11,220 bases of DNA from Chitinophagaceae bacterium (GCA_947489175.1 CANLED010000043.1:1-11220); one strand, 5' to 3'. Positions 1 to 8,119 are shown, counted from the stretch's first letter. Translations and numbers: made by a program. Notes: a model not told the origin generated them from the letters alone.

Positions 1-1270
1 TAACTGGAAATGGCGATTCAGTGCCGGGCAGTCAGGCAGTTCAAGCATCCTTCCTTATCAATCCCAGGGTTCTATTTATAATATGGGTTTATCAAGGTCG
101 ACACCTACTTACGCCTTTGGAAATACAGTTGTTGCAGCAGAAGCTCCGGAAACCTTTAGCAATCCGGACCTAAAGTGGGAGATTTCAACCCAATTTAATG
201 CAGGAGTTGAAATTGGGTTCTGGGGAAACAGATTGAATTTTAATGGAGATGTATATGTAAAAAAAATAGCTGATTTGTTGGTAAAAGATTTTCCATTGCC
301 AGGTGTATCAGGTTTTGCTTCTTCGACAAGAAATGGAGGGGATATGAAAAATACAGGATTTGAATTTTCTTTGAGTGGAGATATCATTAAGGGGAAGAAA
401 TTTAAACTCTCAAGTAACATTGTTTTTTCAAAATATAAAAATGAAATTATTAAATGGCTGGGACAAGGGTCAATGATAAATGAAAATAAATATACGGGCT
501 ATGTAGGCGAAGGATATGCTTACGGAGTATTTTGGGAAGTCCCTCAGTTAGGTATATTTTCAACCCAAGAAGAAATAAATAATTATTCGTTTCGAAACCC
601 CTCTTCGGGGGCATTATCAATGTTGCAGCCTATTGCAAAACCGGGAGATATTAAGTATGCAGATACCAATGGCGATGGGGTTATCAATTTATCCGATCGA
701 ACAGTAATTGGATCCCCTCATCCCGATTTTACCATTGGTATGGGCCTTGATTTTACTTATAAAAATTGGACTTTAAACATTTTTGTCAATTCTGTTATTG
801 GTAAGGAGGTGTATAATTCCTCTAATGTGCAGCTAATGAATACATGGTTATTTAACACCAATAAATATGATGAACCATATGGAGAAGCAACATCATTTTC
901 TACCAAGGTGTTAAACAGATGGACACCCCAAAATACAAATACCAATGTGCCAAAACTTGGTTCTACAGCCACGAATGGTTTATCTGCAAATCTCACAAAT
1001 ATTGAAGATGGTAGTTTTATAAGGTTTGAAAATATTGCATTGTCTTATAACTTCCCACGAAAAAATATGAAAGGAATAAAGACCTTTTCCGTATTTGGAA
1101 GTGTTCAAAATGCATTCTTGATCACTAAATATAGAGGCACTGATCCAGAAAATAATCAGCCAGAACCGGGCGGTTGGGCAACCAATCAAAGTTCAAGCAT
1201 TTTGGCATATGATAACTTTGGTTATCCAAGACCCATAGCATACACATTAGGCTTAAACTTAAACTTTTAA
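1..1270 (+). CDS. SusC-type TonB-dependent outer-membrane receptor, C-terminal part (5' end outside window)
   Basis: This is the last 422 residues of a SusC/RagA-type receptor. The reading frame is open from base 2, so it is cut by the window edge and the ATG at 83 is an internal methionine, not the start. In this family a 22-stranded barrel forms the outer-membrane channel that imports glycans captured by SusD, driven by TonB. Visible marks are the NPDLKWE segment, the NTGFEFSLSG strand, the GDIKYADTNGDGVINLSD stretch (Asp/Asn-rich calcium-type loop coded near 662-697) followed by RTVIGSPHPDF, the late LSYNFP strand and a last strand ending in LNLNF with a terminal Phe, as usual for barrel proteins. 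The plug domain, signal peptide and any N-terminal extension or anti-sigma-linked domain are missing, so the regulatory type cannot be told. It overlaps the susD start by one base, which suggests coupled translation. Confidence 0.96.
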   Translation, partial: NWKWRFSAGQSGSSSILPYQSQGSIYNMGLSRSTPTYAFGNTVVAAEAPETFSNPDLKWEISTQFNAGVEIGFWGNRLNFNGDVYVKKIADLLVKDFPLPGVSGFASSTRNGGDMKNTGFEFSLSGDIIKGKKFKLSSNIVFSKYKNEIIKWLGQGSMINENKYTGYVGEGYAYGVFWEVPQLGIFSTQEEINNYSFRNPSSGALSMLQPIAKPGDIKYADTNGDGVINLSDRTVIGSPHPDFTIGMGLDFTYKNWTLNIFVNSVIGKEVYNSSNVQLMNTWLFNTNKYDEPYGEATSFSTKVLNRWTPQNTNTNVPKLGSTATNGLSANLTNIEDGSFIRFENIALSYNFPRKNMKGIKTFSVFGSVQNAFLITKYRGTDPENNQPEPGGWATNQSSSILAYDNFGYPRPIAYTLGLNLNF

Positions 1271-2841
1271 TGATGAGAAATGCGAAATATTTAGTTGCAT
1301 TAGTATTTATTTTATGCTCATTATCGGCATGTAAGAAGTATTTAGTTGAAGAAGTATATAGCTCTTCGCAATCGACTAATTTCTACATTAACGAACAACA
1401 GGGTATTTCTGCCCTGAATGGCGTGTATGCCGGATTAAGGGATATCTATTTTACATACGCAAACGACTATACATTTTTTTCAATGTTGGAAGCACCAACA
1501 GGCACCGTTTCATTTAGTCCTGGATTCGAGGGAATGAATTATTCAGCTAAAGATTTGGCGGATATAAAAAAAGTATGGGATAGAATGTGGGTTTGTGTAA
1601 ACAGAGCCAGCATGTTAATTAAATTACTGAAAAAAGAAGATATAAATGAAATATCTTACAAAAGAATTATTGCAGAAACAAAATTTTTAAGAGCACTATG
1701 TTACTTCAATCTTGTGAGGATGTGGGGCGACATACCATTGAATGATGGAGTAGAAACCATTGAAGATGCCTATCCTATAAAAGTTCGTCAAAGCCTAGTG
1801 TATAAACAAATAATTAAAGATTTGGAAAGTGCTGCTATTGATTTGCCAACCTGGAAACAATATGCTGCATTCGGGAATTCAGGTACTGGTAATTTATTAA
1901 ATGACTATAAAGGGTATGAACGCGGTCGAGCAACTAAGGGAGCTGCCCAAACGTTATTGGCAAAAGTTTACCTTACTATTGCATCTTCTATTGCATCAAA
2001 TGCTAATTTATATGATAATGCTTTTGATAAAAATGAAATGTACACAAAATCCAGGGATTTGTGCGCCTCTGTATATTCTGGTGGGCATGACTATGGCTTA
2101 ACAACCAATTATTTTGATATTTTTAAAGAAGTGAATGAGAATGGTAAAGAAGATATATTTTCTATTAAATTTATTGAAGGCTCTGATTTGAAATTAGGTA
2201 ATTCTCTTGCTGGTATGACTGCAGTAAAAGGATTAGGTATTTTAACTACAGAAGTTGGTACACTAAAATCTACTTCGGCTTTTTTAAACGAGTTTACAGT
2301 TTCTGATAAGCGAAGGGCCGCTACATTTTTTCTTGAATATATAAATAAAAGTAATGTTAGGGTATTGTATCCAACAGGGATAAAAACTTTGACATTCAAA
2401 AAATATTGGAGTGATTATCAATTGTCAGCTGATAACACACCTATGCAACCAACAACCCATATCTTTAAAACCACTTCAGCTGATAAAGGTCGGTTTGGAG
2501 ATGATATACCTATTTTACGCTATTCAGATCTTTTACTAATGTATGCGGAGTCTCTAAATGCACTTGGTGATATGGCCAATGCAAAAGAGAGGGTTGCAGA
2601 TGTCAGAGAAAGAGCAGGTTTGGGAAGGGTACTTCCTGTTGGGAGCCTATTGGATTTAATTGTTGCAGAAAGAAGGAGAGAACTATGTTTCGAAATTCAA
2701 CTATGGTTTGATTATCAAAGGTTAAATATCGTTCAGCGCTATAGTCCCACTCTTTCTGCTGTAAAATATAAATATTTCCCTATTCCTATAAGTGATTTGA
2801 TGACAAACCCTGGATTGCTTCCACAAAATCCGGGTTGGTAA
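1270..2841 (+). CDS. SusD/RagB family glycan-binding outer-membrane lipoprotein
   Basis: This 523-residue protein is the partner of the preceding SusC and has the usual length for the family. SusD proteins sit on the cell surface as lids over the SusC channel and bind the glycan. The N-terminus is a lipoprotein signal: a hydrophobic stretch and lipobox LSAC with the lipidated Cys at residue 21, followed by KKYL. The TPR-like helical core carries the family hallmark ETKFLRALCYFNLVRMWGD at residues 136-153, and the protein ends with NPGLLPQNPGW, a typical SusD C-terminus. The first base of its ATG is the last base of the susC stop (TAATG). The next codon is also ATG, so translation could begin at 1273 without altering the signal peptide. 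The ligand cannot be read from the sequence; the sulfatases downstream imply a sulfated glycan. Confidence 0.97.
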   Translation: MMRNAKYLVALVFILCSLSACKKYLVEEVYSSSQSTNFYINEQQGISALNGVYAGLRDIYFTYANDYTFFSMLEAPTGTVSFSPGFEGMNYSAKDLADIKKVWDRMWVCVNRASMLIKLLKKEDINEISYKRIIAETKFLRALCYFNLVRMWGDIPLNDGVETIEDAYPIKVRQSLVYKQIIKDLESAAIDLPTWKQYAAFGNSGTGNLLNDYKGYERGRATKGAAQTLLAKVYLTIASSIASNANLYDNAFDKNEMYTKSRDLCASVYSGGHDYGLTTNYFDIFKEVNENGKEDIFSIKFIEGSDLKLGNSLAGMTAVKGLGILTTEVGTLKSTSAFLNEFTVSDKRRAATFFLEYINKSNVRVLYPTGIKTLTFKKYWSDYQLSADNTPMQPTTHIFKTTSADKGRFGDDIPILRYSDLLLMYAESLNALGDMANAKERVADVRERAGLGRVLPVGSLLDLIVAERRRELCFEIQLWFDYQRLNIVQRYSPTLSAVKYKYFPIPISDLMTNPGLLPQNPGW

Positions 2842-2892
2842 ATATTCAATTAAGTTTAATTTTTTTAATCTGTAATCACTATAAATAAAAAT

Positions 2893-4647
2893 ATGTGTAG
2901 AATAGAGCGATGTAAATATCTATTGTTGTTTTTTGTTTTATTATATCAAAATAATATAATAGCGCAGCGAGTAGCATTGCCCAGCAATGCATACGGAGTT
3001 TGGGACCGTGGTGATGGTATTACTGATTATGAGGATCCTAAATTTGATTATATAATGGGGATTGAAGGAGGAGATCAATGGGATAATATTCAACGCCTTT
3101 CTCCAAATGATTTTGACTTCTCTAGTATTCAAAGAACCCTGGATAATGCTTTAAAATATAATAAGTTGGTAAAACTCAGTATCGGAGTAGGACCAGATTC
3201 TCCTGAATGGTTATATAAGAACGGAGTGCCTTTGGTAAAAGTAAAAGATAATAAGCCTGGCAAGCATGATAAATTTCCAAATTATCCATATTATTTAAAC
3301 GAAAATTACAAGAAATATTATTTTGAATTAATCAAGCAATTCTCACTTTTTTTACGAAATCAACCGAATGAAAAATTCAAGTGCATAGCCTTTGTACAAG
3401 TTAAAACTGGCGCAACTGGTGATGAAGAACCCTTTAAAGGAAAACCAATAGATGAACAATATTCGATTTCACAAAAGGAATGGTTAGACTTTAGGTTAGA
3501 AGCGTTCAATGAGTTTAAGAAATATTTTAACGATGTTGCCGACCATAAAATAGCACTTACATTCAACAGAGTGGATCCTGAAAAAAATCCCAAAGAATTC
3601 GATTGGATTATGACAAAAATAGATCCAGCCATTGGATTTGGAATAAAAGGCGGTGCATACAATCGAGGGCATCATTTATCGGATGAAAAAAGCTACAAAG
3701 AAAAATGGTATAAATATTTAGTGAACCCTAAAGGTTTAAAACTTTTCTCGGCATCTGAAATGGATCAAAGTTGGCAAAAAGGATATTTCATTTTAAATCC
3801 TGAAATCGGGTTTTATTGGGCTGTCCTTAGTGGATTGAATGTTGGTTTATCTACAACAAATCTTTCTAAAAGTGCAGTAAAATATGCTGTTGAACACGAT
3901 GAAATACGACAGATTTACAAAATGTACAATAAATATGCTCAGCAAGTATACCCACAAACTGCACAGTATGCTTATTCTGTTTTTCATGAAGGATTGAATG
4001 CAGCAAATACCACCAAATTTCCTGAAGTTACTTTCGGCAAGGCAACTGAGAAAAATAGTGATAGATACGCGAAAATTTGTGCAGCCTATGCATCAAGAGG
4101 AGCAAAGATTGATGATGTAAAATCAGTTGCATTAGGACAAGTTGCGCAACGAGATGTTCAAACAGGCTATAATGACGTGGGATGGGATATTCAAGAAGGT
4201 AATTATGAAAGGTTTTTGACGCAAATAAAAGCCGATGAAACCTCTATAGGACTATTCAGGGTAAGGGGTAATATAGATGAAAAGTCATCAAAGTATGATC
4301 GATTTGCTCGTTCTTTTGAAAATGCTACTGGAAAAAACACGATGTATTTCAAATTCGATGAAGAAATGTTTGTAAATGGGAGCCCTAAAAATTTAAAATT
4401 TACCATAACATGGCTTGATAAAAATGCTGGTTCTACTTGGGCTTTGAAGTATAATGATGGCCAAAAGTTAAGAACTGCTATTGTGGTTAAGGGGAAAGGA
4501 GATAATAAATGGAAATCAGTAACAGTAGATGTAGCAGATATGCCGTTAAAACATCATGGTGAATTTCAATCTGATTTTGTTTTGGTAAATACTGATAAAA
4601 TAGATGATATTTTTAACGGTATTGAAGTGGAAATTATAAGAAAATAA
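2893..4647 (+). CDS. secreted putative (beta/alpha)8-barrel glycoside hydrolase (GH-A), family unassigned
   Basis: This 584-residue protein has a type I signal peptide with likely cleavage at IIA|QR after residue 24, which puts it in the periplasm or outside the cell. I do not recognise a named family. The layout suggests a clan GH-A type TIM barrel at about 30-370: an early DSPEWLYKNGVP motif (102-113) like those after strand 3 in related barrels, a TGDEE motif (175-179) and an FSASEMD motif (285-291). Glu179 and Glu289 align with Glu181 and Glu291 of the paralogue at 6206-7933 and are the candidate acid/base and nucleophile (inference). A conserved GHHLSDE segment lies at 259-265. After the barrel come a strongly conserved YNDVGW...GNYERFLTQI block (426-445) and a beta-sandwich-like domain (about 468-584) that may bind carbohydrate. 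It starts 51 bases after susD and lies 10 bases before a sulfatase. GH42, GH39 and newer galactan-active families are sensible comparisons, but none is established. Confidence 0.72.
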   Translation: MCRIERCKYLLLFFVLLYQNNIIAQRVALPSNAYGVWDRGDGITDYEDPKFDYIMGIEGGDQWDNIQRLSPNDFDFSSIQRTLDNALKYNKLVKLSIGVGPDSPEWLYKNGVPLVKVKDNKPGKHDKFPNYPYYLNENYKKYYFELIKQFSLFLRNQPNEKFKCIAFVQVKTGATGDEEPFKGKPIDEQYSISQKEWLDFRLEAFNEFKKYFNDVADHKIALTFNRVDPEKNPKEFDWIMTKIDPAIGFGIKGGAYNRGHHLSDEKSYKEKWYKYLVNPKGLKLFSASEMDQSWQKGYFILNPEIGFYWAVLSGLNVGLSTTNLSKSAVKYAVEHDEIRQIYKMYNKYAQQVYPQTAQYAYSVFHEGLNAANTTKFPEVTFGKATEKNSDRYAKICAAYASRGAKIDDVKSVALGQVAQRDVQTGYNDVGWDIQEGNYERFLTQIKADETSIGLFRVRGNIDEKSSKYDRFARSFENATGKNTMYFKFDEEMFVNGSPKNLKFTITWLDKNAGSTWALKYNDGQKLRTAIVVKGKGDNKWKSVTVDVADMPLKHHGEFQSDFVLVNTDKIDDIFNGIEVEIIRK

Positions 4648-4657
4648 ATATAATAAA

Positions 4658-6205
4658 ATGAAGCAAATCTTCGTCATTCTCGTTTTCAACATCTTGATAC
4701 TAAGCGCACACAGTTATGCTCAAAAAACTGATAGACCTAATATCATTTTAATTGCTGTAGATGACTTAAATGATTGGGTGGGTGCTATGGGGGGCAATCC
4801 CCAAATGTTAACTCCCAACATGGATAAACTAGCAAAGGAATCTGTTGTGTTCCGGAATACAAGTTGTGCTGGCCCGGTCTGTTGTCCTTCACGTTCAGCC
4901 TTGCTTTCAGGTTTTATGCCTTCAAAAACAGGTGCTTATGGGAATAACAATAATATGCTTAATTCTAAACTTGTTCAGGAGAATGCAACGCTCCCAGAGT
5001 ATTTTTCAAAAAATGGTTATGTAACTATTTCAAAAGGTAAAATATTTCATAAGCATTTAACTGAAAATGGTGTTGACCATGGACAATGGGCATTTGATGA
5101 ATGGGAATTGGAAAATGGTTCATCTGAAATTATAAAAGAAAAATTGTACTCCCGAAATGAAGGGATAATTAACGGCCAAGTTGTGCCTGATGCTAAGTAT
5201 AAAGTAGGTGGCGGCACAGAATTCGCCTGGGCACCAACAAAAGCACCCAAAGAAGAAACCAAAGACTACCGAACAGCCACATGGTTTGAGAATAAATTAC
5301 AACAGGATTATGATAAACCATTTTTTATGGCAGTGGGAATATCCAAACCGCATTTGCCTTGGTTTGTGCCACAAGAATATTTTGATAGATACAATATAGA
5401 TACCATAAAGCTCCCGGATTACAAACTGGATGACTTAGATGATATTTTGTCAAAAAATAATGAAAAATACGCAAGTCCATCTCTAGATTTTCAGTGGGTA
5501 CAACAAGACCCCGTACTTTTCAAAAAAGCAATTCAAGCTTATATGGCTTCAGCTTCTTATGCAGATGATTGTGTTGGAGTAGTGTTAGATGCTTTGAAAA
5601 AAAGTAAGTATGCTGAAAATACCATTGTCGTATTATTTGGTGATCATGGCTGGCATCTTGGCGAAAAGCTGCGATTCCGAAAAGCAGAGTTGTGGAAGGA
5701 ATCAACACAGACTACTTTTATTGTTCATGTTCCAGGTATGACTAAGCAACAGCTCTGCTTTAGGAATGTAAACCTGATGGATATTTACCCAACACTTATT
5801 GATTTATGTAAACTTCCTAAAAAAGATAATATTGATGGCGAAAGCATCAGCCCTTTACTTGCCAATACTAAATTAAAGTGGCATCCTACCGTTACTACAG
5901 ATGGCAAAGGTTCGCATTCCGTAATTTCTGAGGAATGGCATTATATTTATCGGGGGAAAAAGGAAATAGTTGAGGAATTATATAATATTAAAAATGACCC
6001 GATGGAGTGGGAGAATTTAGCCAATTCAACAAAAAAAGACATTATAAATGTCAAAGAACAACTCCATGCTTTGATTCCAAAAGTTGATGCAGTTCCATTG
6101 CCTAGCAATGGAAAGAATAATGCCAATGACAGTGAGGAAGGTGGTAAAGCGGGAAATGTTGATCATACATTAAAAGCAAAAAGACTTTTACAAAAACTCC
6201 ATTAA
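4658..6205 (+). CDS. S1 family sulfatase, iduronate-2-sulfatase-like (S1_7-like)
   Basis: This 515-residue secreted sulfatase should remove sulfate esters from glycans with a formylglycine residue and one calcium ion. Its signal peptide is cut at SYA|QK (after residue 21). Metal ligands Asp35-Asp36 lie in AVDDLNDWVG, wording typical of bacterial iduronate-2-sulfatase-like S1_7 enzymes. The modification motif is Cys75-Cys-Pro-Ser-Arg79, so Cys75 is the one converted to formylglycine; a second Cys at 76 is uncommon there. Active-site support comes from GKIFH (Lys128, His131), SKPH (His232) and FGDHGWHLGEK (Asp329, His330). The LYNIKNDPMEWENLA segment (441-455) is the usual C-terminal subdomain. 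An Asn/Gly/Ser-rich linker (about 480-500) and a short basic helix end the protein. It lies between the two paralogous putative glycosidases and abuts the second. The subfamily is my judgement from motifs and the substrate is unknown. Confidence 0.93.
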   Translation: MKQIFVILVFNILILSAHSYAQKTDRPNIILIAVDDLNDWVGAMGGNPQMLTPNMDKLAKESVVFRNTSCAGPVCCPSRSALLSGFMPSKTGAYGNNNNMLNSKLVQENATLPEYFSKNGYVTISKGKIFHKHLTENGVDHGQWAFDEWELENGSSEIIKEKLYSRNEGIINGQVVPDAKYKVGGGTEFAWAPTKAPKEETKDYRTATWFENKLQQDYDKPFFMAVGISKPHLPWFVPQEYFDRYNIDTIKLPDYKLDDLDDILSKNNEKYASPSLDFQWVQQDPVLFKKAIQAYMASASYADDCVGVVLDALKKSKYAENTIVVLFGDHGWHLGEKLRFRKAELWKESTQTTFIVHVPGMTKQQLCFRNVNLMDIYPTLIDLCKLPKKDNIDGESISPLLANTKLKWHPTVTTDGKGSHSVISEEWHYIYRGKKEIVEELYNIKNDPMEWENLANSTKKDIINVKEQLHALIPKVDAVPLPSNGKNNANDSEEGGKAGNVDHTLKAKRLLQKLH

Positions 6206-7933
6206 ATGAATGTTCAAAAATTTGTTCGTATTATAACAACAGGGTTTCTTTTTTGCTTTTTTGCATTTTCAATTCAAGCACAGACACCTTTTCCTGAAAA
6301 TTGCTGGGGTGTTTATAGCTGGGCTGGATGGAATCCGGAAAAAGTTACAAAACAGAGTCATCCTTTGATAAAGGGGGCTCCATTAATATTAAAATGGTCA
6401 CAAATAGAACCCAGACCTGGGGTATTTAATTTCGATGAGCAAATTGGTCAAAAACTGAAACTACTTAAGGACAATGATTTCTATACTTTCATCATGATCT
6501 GGGTTGCGCCAAATTCTCCAAGATGGTTATACGAAAATGGTGTACCAGAATTGGAAATGACAAAGACATTAAATCCATTAGGAGAACAACGCAACCAGAC
6601 ATTTCCCTATTATTTAGACGAGGATTATATAAAGTACTATCATCGCATGCTTACAGAATTTGGCAAATATGTAAAACAATTGCCAAAAGAATTGCAGTCA
6701 CGCATTCTTTATATTCAGTCTGCAGAAGGTTCTACCGGTGATGGAGAAGGTTACAAAGGAAAGCCACTAGATCCAAAATATAATATTACAAATGAGCAAT
6801 GGGGAATTTTTAGAATCAAAGCATGGGATATTCTAAAAAATGCTTTGACAGATAAAAATTCCGGTGCTGGAATGGTAAAGCCGGTACTCGTAAATTATGA
6901 TTCCAATAATGGCATTCAATATAATTGGTTGTTGGATAATTTTGATGTCATTGGTCTTAAGAACGGTATGTTCAGCCATGGTTATCATATCAGTGAAACA
7001 AATTATAGACTCCAAAATTGGCAAAAATTTAAAGAGGAAGTACAAAAAAGAAATAAACAGTTTTTTTCCAGGGGAGAACAGGATGGAGAGTGGGCCGTAT
7101 ATGGTTGGAGTACGAAAAATCCAGCACAGGCTTTTTATTGGTCTTCTCTTTTTGCTACACACTGTGGACTTGATATGTGGAATGTACCTGCAGAAGCGTC
7201 TGAAGGGAAACAATTTGAACCAGCTTTGAAGTTTTTCAATAAATATGCAGGACAACATGATCCTGCTACTGCTCAATCAGCTTTTTGTGCCTTCCAAAAA
7301 GGGTTGGATGCATCTGATACAATCGCTTTTCCAGTACCCAAATATGGGGAAGCCGCCAAGAATAATATTTCCCGTTACATGAAAATTGCGGAGGATTTTA
7401 AAGAATTTGGAGCCATTCAGGGCGACCCAGAAAAAGCCATTGGTGAGGGCATGCTTAATAGGAAGCGTCAGGATTATAATGATGTTGGTTGGGGAATATC
7501 CCCGGGGAACTACAGCCGATTTTTAACTCAGATTGATCCTGAATCTACAAGTATTGGTTGGTGGCATAAGGGTCCTCCAGAAAGTGTTTACAGTCAATTT
7601 TCACGATCAATCAATACTAGTAATAAAAGGAAAGCCATTTATTTTGATGTTGACGATAATTTTTTAGGCAAATCAAAAAGTATTGAAGTTCGTATTGTTT
7701 GGCTTGATGAAGGTGTTGCTGAATGGGCTTTATTTTATGATGCGCTTGATGCTAAAAACAAAAAGGCAATTTCAATAAAGAATACTAATTCAGGCATTTG
7801 GAAAGAAAAAACCATTCTTTTAGAAGATCCATTTTTTAATAACAGAGGAGAAAATAACGCTGATATATTTATCCGCACAAATGGTAACGGTTTAGCGATA
7901 TTTCACTTGATTGAGTTGAACAAAAAGAGTTAA
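6206..7933 (+). CDS. secreted putative (beta/alpha)8-barrel glycoside hydrolase (GH-B), paralogue of GH-A
   Basis: This 575-residue protein is a diverged paralogue of the product of 2893-4647, with the same domain order. The signal peptide ends at IQA|QT (after residue 25). Barrel landmarks are WSQIEPRPGVFNFDE (64-78), a usual early barrel motif of clan GH-A enzymes, then PNSPRWLYENGVPE (102-115), SAEGSTGDGE (172-181) and FSRGEQDGEW (287-296). Glu181 and Glu291 match Glu179 and Glu289 of the paralogue with the same spacing of 110 residues. This copy has an extra Glu174 where the paralogue has Thr172. GYHISE (259-264) and YNDVGW...GNYSRFLTQI (424-443) are shared, as is the C-terminal beta-sandwich with IVWLDEGVAEWALFYD (497-512). 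Its ATG follows directly on the TAA of the sulfatase gene, so translation is probably coupled. The fold and catalytic residues are inferred; family and substrate are unknown. Confidence 0.73.
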   Translation: MNVQKFVRIITTGFLFCFFAFSIQAQTPFPENCWGVYSWAGWNPEKVTKQSHPLIKGAPLILKWSQIEPRPGVFNFDEQIGQKLKLLKDNDFYTFIMIWVAPNSPRWLYENGVPELEMTKTLNPLGEQRNQTFPYYLDEDYIKYYHRMLTEFGKYVKQLPKELQSRILYIQSAEGSTGDGEGYKGKPLDPKYNITNEQWGIFRIKAWDILKNALTDKNSGAGMVKPVLVNYDSNNGIQYNWLLDNFDVIGLKNGMFSHGYHISETNYRLQNWQKFKEEVQKRNKQFFSRGEQDGEWAVYGWSTKNPAQAFYWSSLFATHCGLDMWNVPAEASEGKQFEPALKFFNKYAGQHDPATAQSAFCAFQKGLDASDTIAFPVPKYGEAAKNNISRYMKIAEDFKEFGAIQGDPEKAIGEGMLNRKRQDYNDVGWGISPGNYSRFLTQIDPESTSIGWWHKGPPESVYSQFSRSINTSNKRKAIYFDVDDNFLGKSKSIEVRIVWLDEGVAEWALFYDALDAKNKKAISIKNTNSGIWKEKTILLEDPFFNNRGENNADIFIRTNGNGLAIFHLIELNKKS

Positions 7934-7991
7934 CCTTAGAAGTATTTATGACATTGATTTTTATCAGTAATGCATTTATCACGATCGATTA

Positions 7992-8014
7992 AGTGTGAAT
8001 TATAAACCCACACT
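7992..8014. repeat. short inverted repeat (possible hairpin) after the GH-B gene
   Basis: Arms AGTGTG (7992-7997) and CACACT (8009-8014) are perfect complements around an 11-base loop, and weaker pairing may continue outward past one mismatch. It lies 58 bases after the GH-B stop codon. There is no run of T after the right arm, so it is a poor intrinsic terminator. An RNA stability or processing hairpin, an operator, or chance are all possible. Confidence 0.35.
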
Positions 8015-8088
8015 CAGTTAAAAGTATAGATTTTGAAAAATGATAAAATGATGAAATAGGTTCAATCATTTATATCATGGGTAAAGAA

Positions 8089-8105
8089 ATTTAAATTATT
8101 TAAAT
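8089..8105. repeat. paired A/T palindromes ATTTAAAT-T-ATTTAAAT upstream of a sulfatase gene
   Basis: The 8-base palindrome ATTTAAAT occurs twice (8089-8096 and 8098-8105), one base apart, ending 14 bases before the sulfatase ATG at 8120. The A/T-rich leader may help ribosome loading, since Bacteroidota rely on A-rich, unstructured leaders more than on Shine-Dalgarno pairing. It could equally be chance in such A/T-rich DNA. Confidence 0.3.
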
Positions 8106-8119
8106 AGAAATTTCAGACA

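Larger units (their letters stand above)
7934..8119 (+). other. 186-base intergenic region, largest non-coding gap in the window
   Basis: All other gene junctions here are 51 bases or shorter, so this gap may hold an internal promoter or an RNA-processing site between the GH-B gene and the sulfatase at 8120. I see no clean match to the Bacteroidota promoter (TTTG near -33 and TAnnTTTG near -7). The nearest is TATAGATTTTG in the 8020s-8030s, which has one base too many between TA and TTTG. The gap holds a short inverted repeat (7992-8014) and an A/T palindrome pair (8089-8105). The longest reading frame I noted in it codes for 14 residues (7948-7992) and has no support as a gene. Confidence 0.5.

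Noticed and set aside
83..85. ATG at 83 as the start of a short 395-residue protein
   Set aside because: The frame is open back to base 2 and the upstream codons continue as SusC-like sequence, so this is an internal Met of a gene cut by the window edge.
662..697. EF-hand-like DTNGDGVINLSD loop in SusC as a special calcium sensor
   Set aside because: This loop is a standard feature of SusC-type receptors and needs no special role.
2842..2892. T-rich stretch after susD as an intrinsic terminator
   Set aside because: There is a run of seven T, but no G/C stem before it, only short A/T pairing possible by chance. The next gene follows within 51 bases.
6833..7276. Minus-strand open frame of 147 codons and overlapping plus-strand frame of 110 codons (6897-7229)
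   Set aside because: Both lie wholly inside the GH-B gene, which has a signal peptide, full-length homology to its paralogue and consistent motifs. The other frames show no domain or start context and are shadows.
7948..7992. Small open frame of 14 codons in the 186-base gap
   Set aside because: Very short, no recognisable leader-peptide pattern and no attenuator-like structure coupled to it. Such frames are expected by chance.
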